A stretch of 64,000 nucleotides of DNA from positions 61,755 through 125,754 of the forward strand of contig NZ_SELD02000015.1 in the NCBI RefSeq assembly GCF_004923205.2, in the 5' to 3' direction. Position 1 is the stretch's first letter. Each line of letters opens with the position of its first letter. Source of the DNA: Paracoccus aeridis (GTDB lineage Bacteria > Pseudomonadota > Alphaproteobacteria > Rhodobacterales > Rhodobacteraceae). The notes below the pieces were generated by a model that saw only the letters and a program-made list of their open reading frames with translations, was not told the origin of the DNA and did not search any database. Positions 17,711-26,476 of this stretch are shown here, one piece after another. A program made the translations under genes and the position numbers.

Positions 17711-18268
17711 GATGTTTCCTCACTCCTCGTTGTGGATGGACCATACAGCATCGGGGGGAGGCGGCGAAACAACGGATCGTTGCAAATGATGCGATTTGCC
17801 GCAGGGGCGGAAACGCGACCGTCGATCCGGCGCCCCGGGTGGGGTTGAACGGGCAGCCGGGCGCGTGCACCCGATCGGCCGCCGGACCCCGGCCGTTGCC
17901 GGAGGGACAGCGCCGGGTCGTAGCCGACAGGCCGGTGGGCGATCCGCGCGCGCTGCCGGTAAGGTCGCTGGGCGGCTGGTCCGTGGATGCGGGCGGCGCG
18001 GAACCGACGGCCGGCAACCGGCGGGGCAGCCGGAATTGTCGTTGTTCGCCGACAGGTTGCGCCCGCGCGGACGCGCACCGGCGGACTCGCGCTCAGCGGC
18101 CGGCACCACCGCAGCGCGAGCCCGCACGAGATTGTCCTTTCCAGACAAGGCGGTTATCTGCTTTGATGATGGACAGGGGGCCCAGCCCGGCACGCCCGAG
18201 CGTATCGGAAACGGCGGCTCTCCAGATTGTCTGTTTTGTCTTCGCTTCGGCAGATTGCGCCATTTCCC
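17711..18268. other. Divergent intergenic region between hppD and the HWE kinase
   Basis: There are 558 bases with no supported gene. The hppD-proximal part contains the paired inverted repeats annotated separately. The kinase-proximal 150 bases are AT-richer (around 18120-18270) and probably hold the kinase promoter, although I cannot place hexamers with confidence. Confidence 0.5.
17770..17799. promoter_or_regulatory. Two abutting inverted repeats upstream of hppD
   Basis: CAACG-GAT-CGTTG (17770-17782) is followed immediately by GCAAAT-GATGCG-ATTTGC (17782-17799). Both are perfect within their arms and share one base. They sit 60-90 bases before the hppD start. AsnC/Lrp-type regulators often flank hppD genes, but none is present here, so the binding protein is unknown. 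Confidence 0.5.
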
Positions 18269-20290
18269 ATGTCCCGTGAAAAGCCCTTCATCGCATCCGT
18301 CACCGCCCGGGATGACGTATTCCCCGGGCAGCAACCGTTTGCAGAAGGTGGCCTGACCGGCCGCGAGATGGCCGCCTACAACTGGGCCGACCATCCGCTG
18401 GGACTGCCGCAGCACTGGGACCCGCTGCTTCTCGCGATGGTCAACACGCTGCTGGGTTCGGCCGAATCGAGCTATCTCGTCTGGGGCGAGGAGATGTGGT
18501 TCTTCTCGAATGACGCCTATCGCCCGGTCCTCGGGCCGCGGGTCGCCGATGCCGTCGGCACGACCTTGCCGATGCTGTGGGCCGATGCGTGGCCTGCGGT
18601 TCGGTCCATGGCCGGGCGGGCGATGGCGGGCGAGGCGAGTTCGGTCAGCGACTTCCATATCCGGATGGCCCGCTACGGCGTCCCCGAGGACACGTGGTGG
18701 ACGTTCAGCTATTCGCCCGTCCGCGATGCCCGCGGCCGCGTCGCGGGCTTTCTGTGCATCACCAACGAGACGACCGGGGCGGTGACGACCGCGGCCCGCC
18801 TGCGGTCGTCCGAAGCGCAATGGCAGGCGCTCTTCGACGCCCTGCAGGAAGGGCTGCTGGTGGGCGAACTGATCCGCGGCGAGGACGGGCGGATCGACGA
18901 TTTCAGGCTGGAGGAGTTCAACCCGGCCTGGCAGCGGCTGAGCGGGATCGAGGACCGTTCCGTCAAGGGCCGGACCGTCCGCGAGGTGTTCGGCCAGGTC
19001 GACAGCTACTGGATCGACATGGCCACGCAGGTGGTCGAGCGGCAGGCGGCGCAATCCTTCGTCCGCCAGTTCGGCGCGACCGGACGGTCATACGACGGGG
19101 TCGCGCAGCCTCTGGGCGGCGACCGCTTCGTGCTCGTGTTCTCGGACGTGACCGATCGGGTCCGGTCGGAACAGGAGCGGTCCGACATCGAGCAGCGCCG
19201 CCGGCTTGCGGTGGAGATCGGCGACGTCGGCCTGTGGGACATCGACCTCAGCACCGGGACGCTGGACTGGGACCGCAACACCTGCCTGCTGTTCGGCAGT
19301 TCCGAGTCGAGCAGGCCCAAGCTGTCGGACATGATCGCCGCGATCCATCCCGGCGACCGGCCGGAGTTCGAGCGCCGCTTCGCCGCCGCCTGCGACGGCG
19401 GCGAGGTGTTCGAGATGAAGTTCCGCGTGATCGGCCTGGACGACGGGATCGAGCGCCGGGCATCGATGAAGGGCGTGTCCCTGCGCGAGGGCGAGGGTAA
19501 CGGTGAAGGCGCGGGCGGCGGGCACAGCGCAGGCTTGCTGGTGGGCTTGCATCGCGACTTGTCGGGCGGCTTGCATCGCGGCGGCGCGCCGGTCCGCTTC
19601 GTGGGCGCCGTGCGCGACATCACCCGCCGGGTCCGCAACGAACATCGCCGCGCGACGCTGAACAACGAGCTTGCGCACCGGATGAAGAACACGCTGGCGG
19701 TGGTTTCCGCGATCGTGTCGCAGACGCTGCGCGACGCCCCGGACGTGGAGTCCGGCCGGCTTGCCACGATTGCCCGGATCCGGGCCTTGTCGGCGGCGAA
19801 CGACGTCGTGATGACCGGGCACCGGAACGCCGCCACCATCCGGTCCATCGTCGAGGGCGCGGCCGCGGTCCACGACCAGGGCCGGCGGATCATGTTCGAC
19901 GGGCCCGACCTGACCATCGGCGCGCGCTCGGCGCTGTCGCTGTCGCTCATCGTGCACGAGCTGGCGACGAACGCGGGCAAGTACGGTGCGCTGTCGGTCC
20001 CCGAGGGCCGGGTCAAGCTGGCCTGGTCGGTGGAGCAGGACGGCGGGTCCGGCGCGCCGATGCTGTCCTTTCACTGGGCGGAAAGCGGCGGGCCGCCGGT
20101 CAGGCGACCGAAAAGCCGCGGCTTCGGAACCGAACTGCTGGAAATGGGGCTGGCGGACTCGGGCGCCGGGCGGGTGCGGATTGACTATGCCGTGACAGGG
20201 GTGCAGTGTCACCTGACCGCGCCGCTGGCCGAGGTGACGAACGATGGCGACGCGCTGCCGCTGCCCGATGAGGTCGCGCCCGATGCGTGA
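18269..20290 (+). CDS. PAS-domain HWE-family sensor histidine kinase
   Basis: A 673-residue soluble kinase without membrane segments. Three PAS-like domains (about residues 20-175, 180-310 and 310-460) precede the HWE dimerisation region NELAHRMKNTLAVV, with the phospho-accepting His near 470. The ATPase part has the HWE-type HELATNAGKYGALS and the HW-x-E sequence (FHWAESGG). The third PAS domain carries a glycine-rich insertion near residues 410-440. This insertion contains a 13-base direct repeat (19544-19556 and 19568-19580) with a 24-base period. No clear ribosome binding site marks the ATG at 18269; an in-frame TTG at 18227 is an alternative. No response regulator is adjacent, so its partner (for example a PhyR-like protein) must be elsewhere. 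Confidence 0.87.
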   Translation: MSREKPFIASVTARDDVFPGQQPFAEGGLTGREMAAYNWADHPLGLPQHWDPLLLAMVNTLLGSAESSYLVWGEEMWFFSNDAYRPVLGPRVADAVGTTLPMLWADAWPAVRSMAGRAMAGEASSVSDFHIRMARYGVPEDTWWTFSYSPVRDARGRVAGFLCITNETTGAVTTAARLRSSEAQWQALFDALQEGLLVGELIRGEDGRIDDFRLEEFNPAWQRLSGIEDRSVKGRTVREVFGQVDSYWIDMATQVVERQAAQSFVRQFGATGRSYDGVAQPLGGDRFVLVFSDVTDRVRSEQERSDIEQRRRLAVEIGDVGLWDIDLSTGTLDWDRNTCLLFGSSESSRPKLSDMIAAIHPGDRPEFERRFAAACDGGEVFEMKFRVIGLDDGIERRASMKGVSLREGEGNGEGAGGGHSAGLLVGLHRDLSGGLHRGGAPVRFVGAVRDITRRVRNEHRRATLNNELAHRMKNTLAVVSAIVSQTLRDAPDVESGRLATIARIRALSAANDVVMTGHRNAATIRSIVEGAAAVHDQGRRIMFDGPDLTIGARSALSLSLIVHELATNAGKYGALSVPEGRVKLAWSVEQDGGSGAPMLSFHWAESGGPPVRRPKSRGFGTELLEMGLADSGAGRVRIDYAVTGVQCHLTAPLAEVTNDGDALPLPDEVAPDA

Positions 20291-20386
20291 TCGCGCGGCC
20301 CGGGTTCCACCCGCCTGATCATGCCGCCCGATCCGGCCGCCTGACAGGGGCGCGCGCTCCGGTCACTCGGTCAGGCTCAGCGCCGT

Positions 20387-20704
20387 CTAAGGGCCCGGAT
20401 CGTCGACGGTTACCGTCAGCGCCGCCTTTGGGGCCGTGCGGTTCCGCGGTCAGCTCCATGATGGACAGGGGCGGACCGACCGGAACCTGCCCCAGCACCT
20501 CGCCAGTCTTGGTGAACACCGGGGCCGAGGTGTCGTCCGTCGGGCTGCCGATCAGCCCGTCACCCACGCGCACGGGTTCCGGGCCGTTCACCCCTGGGGT
20601 TGTGCTGGGAAAGATTCGCCCGGAGTTCGCCGGTGACCCGTGGAAACTTCCCCCTGCGGTTCGATCCTCGCGCCCAGCCCCCTGACGACGCCGAGCACAA
20701 GGTG
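20387..20704 (-). pseudogene. Frameshifted remnant of an unidentified gene downstream of phnM
   Basis: Within 479 bases that hold no intact gene (20291-20769), the reverse strand shows strong third-position GC bias that moves between frames. HLVLGVVRGLGARIEP reads from 20704. A second frame covers about 20580-20640. PVRVGDGLIGSPTDD to SIMELTAEPHGPK occupies about 20415-20575. A last shift gives ALTVTVDDPGP and a TAG at 20387. At least two frameshifts are required, so this looks like a decaying gene. I do not recognise the protein. A sequencing error cannot be excluded, and chance bias is possible given the GC content. Confidence 0.35.
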
Positions 20705-20769
20705 CCCCGCGAAGCCGCGACTCAGCGCCCCGGCCAGTCACGCCCCCCGGCCGTCACGTCCCTATCCCG

Positions 20770-21912
20770 TCACGCCACGCGGCGGCCGCCAACCCATGTC
20801 TCGCGCAGGACCGGGGTCGCGTCCAGCATCGAGAAGCGGATCAGGTCGGCGCGGCGGCCGGGCTCGATCCGGCCGCGGTCGGTGAGGCTCGCGGCTTCGG
20901 CGGGGTTCGCGGTGACGGTCGCGATCGCGCGGGGCAGGTCGTCCCAGATCCCGCCCAGGATCGCCGCGCCCGCCAGAAGCGATGCGGGCACGTAGTCCGA
21001 CGACAGGATGTCGAGCCGGTCGGCGCGGGCGAGGTCGGCTGCCGCCGCGTTGCCGCTGTGCGACCCGCCGCGCACGAGGTTCGGCGCGCCCATGATCGTG
21101 CGGATGCCGTGGTCCCGGCAGGCGTCGGCGGCTTCCATCGTGGTCGGGAACTCGGCCAGCCGGATCCCGTAGGCGGCCGAGGTCGCGACCTGCTCGGGCG
21201 TGGTGTCGTCGTGGCTCGCCAGCACCGCGCCCAGCCGGCCCGCCGCCGCGACTGCCGCCGCCTCGTGCAGCGCGCCGTAGCGGGCCTGCAGGTCGGTCAG
21301 GCGGCGGATGTGGTCGGCGAAGGCCTCGTCCGACATGCGGTGCTTGCCCTGCACGTAGAGCGCGAGCTTGCTTATGTCGCGGAACTGCCGCTGCCCCGGC
21401 GTGTGGTCCATCAGGCTGACGAGGCCCACGCGGTCGGCGGCCGAGAACTCGTCGAGTTCGGCCACCAGCGTTTCCGAACAGACCTCGGCCCGCAGGTGGA
21501 TGTAGTGGCTGATCCGCAGCGCGTCGGTGTCGAGCAGGGCCATGATCTCGGACGCCAGCGGGCGGGCGTAGCGGGGATAGTCGGCCTCTTCCTCCTCGAT
21601 CGAACCGACGCGCAGGGCGTCGAACACCGTCGTGATCCCGACGCTCGCCAGTTCCGCGTCGTGCGCCACGATGGCGGCGGCGTGCGGCCAGTTGACGCCG
21701 GGGCGGGGCTGGATGTGGCGTTCCAGGTTGTCGGTGTGCAGTTCCACCATGCCGGGCGAGAGATAGTCGCCGCCGCAGTCGATCGCGCCCGCCGGGACGC
21801 GGCTCCCCTCGTCGATGCCGGCGATCAGCCCGTCGCGGACCAGAAGGCTGCCCCTCGCGACACGGTCGGGCAGGATCAGGGAGGCGTTGGCGAAGACGGT
21901 CTCGGCGGTCAT
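20770..21912 (-). CDS. phnM: Alpha-D-ribose 1-methylphosphonate 5-triphosphate diphosphatase PhnM
   Basis: A 380-residue amidohydrolase-fold protein with LSPGMVELHTDNLERH (metal-binding HTD near residue 56), HDAELASVGITTVFD, LMDHTPGQRQF and LASHDDTTPEQV, all characteristic of PhnM. In the C-P lyase pathway it removes pyrophosphate from the triphosphate intermediate. The start overlaps the stop of phnN by four bases (ATGA). The gene appears intact, which is notable because the C-P lyase core genes are absent and phnK and phnL upstream are remnants. It may complement a pathway encoded elsewhere, or be recently orphaned. Confidence 0.92.
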   Translation of the reverse strand: MTAETVFANASLILPDRVARGSLLVRDGLIAGIDEGSRVPAGAIDCGGDYLSPGMVELHTDNLERHIQPRPGVNWPHAAAIVAHDAELASVGITTVFDALRVGSIEEEEADYPRYARPLASEIMALLDTDALRISHYIHLRAEVCSETLVAELDEFSAADRVGLVSLMDHTPGQRQFRDISKLALYVQGKHRMSDEAFADHIRRLTDLQARYGALHEAAAVAAAGRLGAVLASHDDTTPEQVATSAAYGIRLAEFPTTMEAADACRDHGIRTIMGAPNLVRGGSHSGNAAAADLARADRLDILSSDYVPASLLAGAAILGGIWDDLPRAIATVTANPAEAASLTDRGRIEPGRRADLIRFSMLDATPVLRETWVGGRRVA

Positions 21913-22505
21913 GGAAAGCTCGTGTCTGAGGGGGCGGGCAGCAGCGCAAGGACCGCCTGCACGGCATGGTCCAGCGGGCCGGAATTGTCGATGCGGTGGA
22001 TGGGCGTTCCGGCGAGCGAAGGCAACGGGGTGTCGGCGCCGAGCAGGCGTTCCCCGATCGCGTCGGCATCCTCGCGCCCCCGCGCGCTGAGGCGCCGGGC
22101 CAGCACGTCCGGGCGGGCGGTGACGTGGACCACGCTCAGTGGCGCCAGCGCGCGGACGGCCTGCGGCAGCACGGCGCGCGAGAGGTTCACGAAAAGGATC
22201 CGGCCCGCGGCCTGCGCGCCGCGAACCTCGCGCGGGATGCCGTAGGACAGGCCGTGCGCGTCCCAGTCGAGGACGAAGCGGCCCGCCGCCCGGTCGCGGT
22301 CGAAGCTGTCGCGGGTCGCGGCCTCGAAGGGTTCGGTCGGGTCGGGGGGCCGTGTGACGACGCGGCACGCCAGCAGCACGTCCGGCCGGGCGCGGGCCAC
22401 CGCCGCCATCACGCTGTCCTTGCCCGCGCCGGAGGGTCCGACGAAGGCGAAGCACGGCGCCGGCGCGGGGGCGCGGGCGGTTCCGGGCGCGGGCTCCGTC
22501 GTCAT
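21909..22505 (-). CDS. phnN: Ribose 1,5-bisphosphate phosphokinase PhnN
   Basis: A 198-residue P-loop kinase. Walker A GPSGAGKDSVM lies near residue 24 after a proline/alanine-rich leader. RVVTRPPDPTEPFEAAT and FVLDWDAHGLSYGIP match PhnN and guanylate-kinase-like folds. It phosphorylates ribose 1,5-bisphosphate to PRPP in phosphonate breakdown. Its ATG overlaps the stop of the phnL remnant and its stop overlaps the phnM start, preserving the old operon coupling. No inactivating change is visible. Confidence 0.9.
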   Translation of the reverse strand: MTTEPAPGTARAPAPAPCFAFVGPSGAGKDSVMAAVARARPDVLLACRVVTRPPDPTEPFEAATRDSFDRDRAAGRFVLDWDAHGLSYGIPREVRGAQAAGRILFVNLSRAVLPQAVRALAPLSVVHVTARPDVLARRLSARGREDADAIGERLLGADTPLPSLAGTPIHRIDNSGPLDHAVQAVLALLPAPSDTSFP

Positions 22506-22846
22506 GCCGCTGTCCGGTCGGGGCCGAAGGTCGTCACGACCGCCTGCCGGGCGAGGGCGCGCCCCTCGTCGCCGCCGGGAGCGCCCGGAGTCGGGAGCGG
22601 CTCGGCCACGTTCTCGATGCGGGAGAGGCGGGGGACGACGCGGCGGATGGAGCCCGCGTCGATCCGGTCGTTGTGCCGGGCCAGCCTTGTGGGCGCCGAT
22701 TTCCCCGCGCCGGACGCGCCGGCAAGCGCCACGCCTTTGCCGGGCAGGGGGTGCGGCCGCGCCCGTTCGATCACCCGCAGCGCCGTGCCACCCCGCTTGT
22801 CGAGGGTGAAGGCCCCGGTCACGTCTTGATCGTCGATCATCGTCAT
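22502..22846 (-). pseudogene. phnL: Remnant of phnL (C-P lyase ABC-type protein)
   Basis: The 114-codon frame aligns by eye with PhnL in pieces. TGAFTLDKRGGTALRVIERA corresponds to its N-terminus, AGASGAGKS to Walker A, and RLARHNDRIDAGSI to the segment after it. VVPRLSRIENVAEPL then corresponds to the PhnL stretch that lies some 30 residues further on in the intact protein. The intervening residues are missing, as is everything after about residue 100, including the ABC signature and Walker B. An intact PhnL is about twice this length. The product cannot bind ATP productively. The 3' end still overlaps the phnN start (ATGA), so the remnant may persist only for translational coupling. Confidence 0.75.
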
Positions 22847-22935
22847 ACCTGCGCGGCCGAGGACACGAGAAGCTGCCTACAGGCGTGGCGCGGGTCGTCA
22901 AGCACCTGATCCGCCAGCGCGGTTCCGACGAGGTG
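22843..22935 (-). pseudogene. phnK: C-terminal remnant of phnK
   Basis: The thirty codons before a TGA at 22843 read HLVGTALADQVLDDPRHACRQ and then LLVSSAAQV. This corresponds to the extreme C-terminus of PhnK, which in intact proteins ends in a DQVLDDP...TQLLVSS-type sequence. The stop overlaps the ATG of the phnL remnant, as in a normal phnKL junction. No PhnK-like sequence is seen upstream of about 22935, so the deletion that removed the C-P lyase core ends here. Confidence 0.65.
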
Positions 22936-23058
22936 CCTGTTCTCACCAGCATCGAGCGACGAAGCATCTCAGCGCCAACGCTCCCCGCGCGGTGCTTCGC
23001 GGGCTGTTCCGCGGGCGCGGCAGGCGCTAGGTCGGACGCGAAGCGACAAGGCGGCCCG

Positions 23059-23961
23059 ATGGACCAGCAGACCGACCCCAAGCCCGATCCCTGGACCGCC
23101 GCCATGCGCCGCGGCGACCATCGCGCGGCGTGGGACATCATGGCGGCGGCGCATTCCGCCCGCGATCCCGCCACGCGCGACGACCCGAACCTGCCCTACC
23201 ACCTGCGCTGGGTCTGGGACGGGCGGCCCTTCGACGGCCGGCGGGTGCTGGTCCGCTGCTATCACGGCCTTGGCGACACGGTGCAGTTCGCCCGCTTCCT
23301 GCCGCATTTGCGGGCGCGGGCGGCCGAGGTGACGGTCGAGATGCAGCCCCGGCTCCTGCCGCTGTTCGCCGGCCATCCCGGCATCGACCGGCTGGTTCCC
23401 TTCGACGTGGCCCGCCCGCTCAAGCCCCACGACTGCGACGTCGAGATCATGGAGCTGCCCTTCGCCTTGCGGCTGACGCCCGCCGCCGCGCCGCCGCTTC
23501 CGCTTGCGGTGCGGCCCGCGGACCTGCCGCCGGGCACGCTCGCGCTCTGCTGGCAGGGCGGCGACTGGGATCCCTCGCGGTCGATCCCCGAGGCGCTGAT
23601 GGCGCCCGTCTGCCGCGCGCCCGCGATTTCTCTGGTGGCCGCCCCGACCGCGCTGCCGGTCCTCGATCCCGAAGGCTGCCCGATGGACATGGGGCGGACG
23701 GCCGCGCTGGTCGCGGGCGCATCGCGCGTCATCACGGTGGACACGCTGATCGCGCATCTCGCGGGGACGCTCGGGCGGCCAACATGGCTCTTGCTGAAGG
23801 ACAGCGCCGACTGGCGCTGGCCTGGCGAGGGAGAGCGGACGCCGTGGTATCCCTCGGTCCGCATCTTCCGCCAGCACCGCGCGGGTGACTGGGCCGAGGT
23901 GATCGCGCGGGTGGCGGGCGCGCTTGACGGTGCCGCCGCGGGGGGCGACACATCCGCATGA
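23059..23961 (+). CDS. Glycosyltransferase family 9-like protein
   Basis: A 300-residue protein with the GT9/heptosyltransferase-like phrase VLVRCYHGLGDTVQFARFLPHL near residue 60. A second Rossmann half follows, containing LALCWQGGDWDPSRSI and a nucleotide-sugar-site-like VDTLIAHLAGTLGRPTWLLL. The N-terminal 45 residues resemble the tail of a tetratricopeptide region (RRGDHRAAWDIMAAAH). The start at 23059 is set by AAGG upstream and by where similarity begins. The stop overlaps the next start (ATGA). It heads a short plus-strand operon with DUF6165 and Ugd, so a role in glycan assembly is likely. Acceptor and donor are unknown. Confidence 0.75.
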   Translation: MDQQTDPKPDPWTAAMRRGDHRAAWDIMAAAHSARDPATRDDPNLPYHLRWVWDGRPFDGRRVLVRCYHGLGDTVQFARFLPHLRARAAEVTVEMQPRLLPLFAGHPGIDRLVPFDVARPLKPHDCDVEIMELPFALRLTPAAAPPLPLAVRPADLPPGTLALCWQGGDWDPSRSIPEALMAPVCRAPAISLVAAPTALPVLDPEGCPMDMGRTAALVAGASRVITVDTLIAHLAGTLGRPTWLLLKDSADWRWPGEGERTPWYPSVRIFRQHRAGDWAEVIARVAGALDGAAAGGDTSA

Positions 23962-24407
23962 CCCGCGAAGACGCCCCCCCGATCCCGCCCGTCCCCATGG
24001 TCCCGGTGTCCTGGGGCGAGCTTCTGGACAAGATCACGATCCTCGATCTGAAGGCCCGGCTCATCCCCGACGCGGCCGCCCGCGCGAATGTCGGGCGCGA
24101 GCTTCAGGCGCTGCGGGACGTGGCGGCGCCGGTCATGCAGGTCGCCGGCCTCGCCCCGCTTCTGGACGGGCTTGCGCGCGTCAACGCGGCCTTGTGGCGG
24201 ATCGAGGACGACATCCGCGTGAAGGAAGCGCAGGGCAGCTTCGACGACGCGTTCGTCGCGCTCGCGCGGTCGGTCTACCAGACCAACGACGAACGCGCCG
24301 CGCTGAAGCGCGCGATCAACGCGCTTCTGAAATCGGGCCTCGTCGAGGAAAAGCATCATCCCGCCTCCTGCGCCGAAGGCCAAGTTGACGCGCGGGGCCC
24401 GGCGTGA
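23958..24407 (+). CDS. DUF6165-like conserved protein
   Basis: A 149-residue, mostly helical soluble protein beginning with a proline-rich stretch, then [22 protein letters not shown], which I associate with DUF6165 proteins found beside TPR/GT9 glycosyltransferases. [18 protein letters not shown] is the second conserved block. It overlaps the upstream GT9-like gene by four bases. A structural or accessory role to that glycosyltransferase is a guess. The last 15 residues look unconserved. Confidence 0.65.
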   Translation: MTREDAPPIPPVPMVPVSWGELLDKITILDLKARLIPDAAARANVGRELQALRDVAAPVMQVAGLAPLLDGLARVNAALWRIEDDIRVKEAQGSFDDAFVALARSVYQTNDERAALKRAINALLKSGLVEEKHHPASCAEGQVDARGPA

Positions 24408-24444
24408 TCCTTGGCGCCTGTCACGAGTAGATGGGAACAATCCG

Positions 24445-25614
24445 ATGAAGATCGCCGTCGCCGGCCTGGGGTATGTGGGCACCGCAAACGTGGTCATGCT
24501 GGCCGGGCGCCACCAGGTCGCCGCCGTGGACCTGAACGCGGACCGCGTCGCCGCGATCGCCAACCGGCAAAGCCCGATCGAGGACCGGCTGGCCAGCGAA
24601 TGGCTGGCCACCCGCGACCTGGACATCACCGCCACGACCGACGGCGCGTCGGCCTATGCCGGGGCCGAGCTGGTGCTGGTGGCGACGCCGACCGACTACG
24701 ACCCGGTGACGAACCGCTTCGACACCTCCTCGGTCGAGGCGGTGATACGGCAGGTGCAGGCGGCGAATGCCGACGCGCTGATCCTGGTGCGGTCCACCAT
24801 CCCGGTCGGGTTCGTCGAGCGGATGCAAGCCGAGACCGGATCGGACAGGATCATCTTCGCGCCCGAGTTCCTGCGCGAAGGCCAGGCGCTGGCCGACAGC
24901 ATCGCCCCGTCCCGCATCGTCGTGGGCGACCGGGGCGACCAGGGCCGCCGCATCGCCGACCTGCTGCTGGAAGGAACCTCGTCCCACACGACTCCGGTGC
25001 TGCTGACCGGCCCGACCGAGGCCGAGGCGATCAAGCTGTTCGCCAACACCTTCCTCGCCATGCGCGTCGCGTTCTTCAACGAACTCGACAGCTACGCCGA
25101 GGCGCGGGGACTGGACACGCGCGAGATCATCGCGGGCGTTTCGGGCGATCCGCGCGTGGGCGACCACTACAACAACCCCAGCTTCGGCTATGGCGGCTAC
25201 TGCCTGCCCAAGGACACCAAGCAGATGCTGGCGAACTACGACCGCGTGCCGCAGAACCTGATGGCCGCGATCGTGGAAAGCAACCGCACGCGCAAGGACT
25301 TCATCGCCGACCAGATCGTCGCGCGCAAACCCCGCGTCGTCGGCATCTACCGGCTGGTGATGAAGGCGGGGTCGGACAACTTCCGCCACAGCTCGATCCA
25401 GGGCGTGATGAAGCGGATCAAGGCCAAGGGGATCGAGTGCGTGGTTTACGAGCCCGCGCTGGACGCCGACGACTTCTACCGCTCGCGCGTGATCCGCGAC
25501 CTCGACGAGTTCAAGGCGATGTCCGACGTGATCGTGTCGAACCGGCAAAGCGCGGACCTCGCCGACGTGGCGGACAAGGTCTACACGCGCGACCTGTCCG
25601 GGCGCGACGACTGA
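24445..25614 (+). CDS. ugd: UDP-glucose 6-dehydrogenase
   Basis: A 389-residue enzyme oxidising UDP-glucose to UDP-glucuronate. The N-terminal NAD-binding motif is [15 protein letters not shown]. The catalytic segment [13 protein letters not shown] carries the essential Cys near residue 253. [10 protein letters not shown] and [12 protein letters not shown] are standard family motifs. The ATG at 24445 follows a weak GGGAA and places the Rossmann fold at the N-terminus. Its product is the substrate for the UDP-glucuronate decarboxylase-like enzyme at 26477-27529, giving a predicted UDP-xylose branch inside this locus. Confidence 0.92.
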   Translation: MKIAVAGLGYVGTANVVMLAGRHQVAAVDLNADRVAAIANRQSPIEDRLASEWLATRDLDITATTDGASAYAGAELVLVATPTDYDPVTNRFDTSSVEAVIRQVQAANADALILVRSTIPVGFVERMQAETGSDRIIFAPEFLREGQALADSIAPSRIVVGDRGDQGRRIADLLLEGTSSHTTPVLLTGPTEAEAIKLFANTFLAMRVAFFNELDSYAEARGLDTREIIAGVSGDPRVGDHYNNPSFGYGGYCLPKDTKQMLANYDRVPQNLMAAIVESNRTRKDFIADQIVARKPRVVGIYRLVMKAGSDNFRHSSIQGVMKRIKAKGIECVVYEPALDADDFYRSRVIRDLDEFKAMSDVIVSNRQSADLADVADKVYTRDLSGRDD

Positions 25615-25691
25615 GACTGCCCGGCGCGCGATGGCGCTCGCCTCGCGGGCGATCCGTGCTAGCCTGCCGTCGGTGACGTGAGGGGCAGGGC

Positions 25692-26414
25692 ATGGCGAAC
25701 GTGATCCGCGACCAGCAGGGGGCGCAGCAGCGCGCGGACAACGACCTGGTGCTGTCGTTCCTGCGGGTGCGCCGGGCCATCGGGCTTCTGGGGTTCTTCC
25801 TGCCCGCGGCGCTGATCGTCTGGGGCATCGTGTTCGGCCACGGCATCCTGCCCAGCATCTCGGCATCGTATTACTCGCCGATGCGTGAGATCTTCGTGGG
25901 CACGCTGTGCGCCAACGCCGTCTTCCTGTGGAGCTACGAGGGTTATCGCCCCCGCACCGGCGAATGGATCAGCGACCTCGCCGCCGCCCGCACCGCGTCG
26001 CTGGGCGCGCTGACCATCGCACTGGTGCCGACGCTGCCGGGGACAGAGGTTCCCTGCACGCTCAGCCAGTGCGTCCTGGGCTTTCCGCTCGCAAGCACGG
26101 TCCACTGGCTCGGCGCCGCCGCCTTCTTCGGCGCGCTGGCGGTGTTCTGCCTGGTGCTGTTCGTCCGCGGCAGCGAAGGCTCGACGGAGAAGGCCGCGAG
26201 CAACCGGATCTATCGCGCCTGCGGCTGGACGATCGTGGGTTCGATGGCCGCGATCGGGCTTCTGATGGTCGCGCCGGACGCGGTGCAGGCGCGGCTGGTC
26301 CCGCTGCGCCCGGTGTTCTGGCTCGAGACGCTGGCGACCGTCGCCTTCGCGGTGTCGTGGCTGGTCAAGGGGGACGCGCTGCGCCCGGTGGTGCGGGCGA
26401 TGGCGCCCCAATAG
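25692..26414 (+). CDS. Hypothetical multi-pass membrane protein
   Basis: A 240-residue integral membrane protein with about six hydrophobic segments (near residues 28-48, 68-82, 98-118, 133-158, 172-192 and 205-222). The motif SISASYYSPMREIFVG follows the first helix. Two cysteines (VPCTLSQCVLG) lie in the loop between helices three and four and could form an extracytoplasmic disulfide. GAGGGG precedes the ATG at 25692. I do not recognise a characterised family, and the gene may be unrelated to the flanking glycan genes. Confidence 0.7.
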   Translation: MANVIRDQQGAQQRADNDLVLSFLRVRRAIGLLGFFLPAALIVWGIVFGHGILPSISASYYSPMREIFVGTLCANAVFLWSYEGYRPRTGEWISDLAAARTASLGALTIALVPTLPGTEVPCTLSQCVLGFPLASTVHWLGAAAFFGALAVFCLVLFVRGSEGSTEKAASNRIYRACGWTIVGSMAAIGLLMVAPDAVQARLVPLRPVFWLETLATVAFAVSWLVKGDALRPVVRAMAPQ

Positions 26415-26476
26415 CGGCCTGGCCGTCAGTCGCGGCCCGGCGTGGGCTTCAACCCTGCCTCAGCCGCGTCCCTCGC

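Noticed and set aside
18120..18140. TTGTC-n7-GACAA near 18130 as another FadR-type site
   Set aside because: The seven-base spacing does not fit the family consensus, which needs the half-sites separated by a single central base as at 316-328.
20412..20430. Programmed frameshift in the remnant downstream of phnM
   Set aside because: The CCCCAAAGG stretch does not fit a canonical slippery heptamer in the required frame, and a second shift further upstream points to decay instead.
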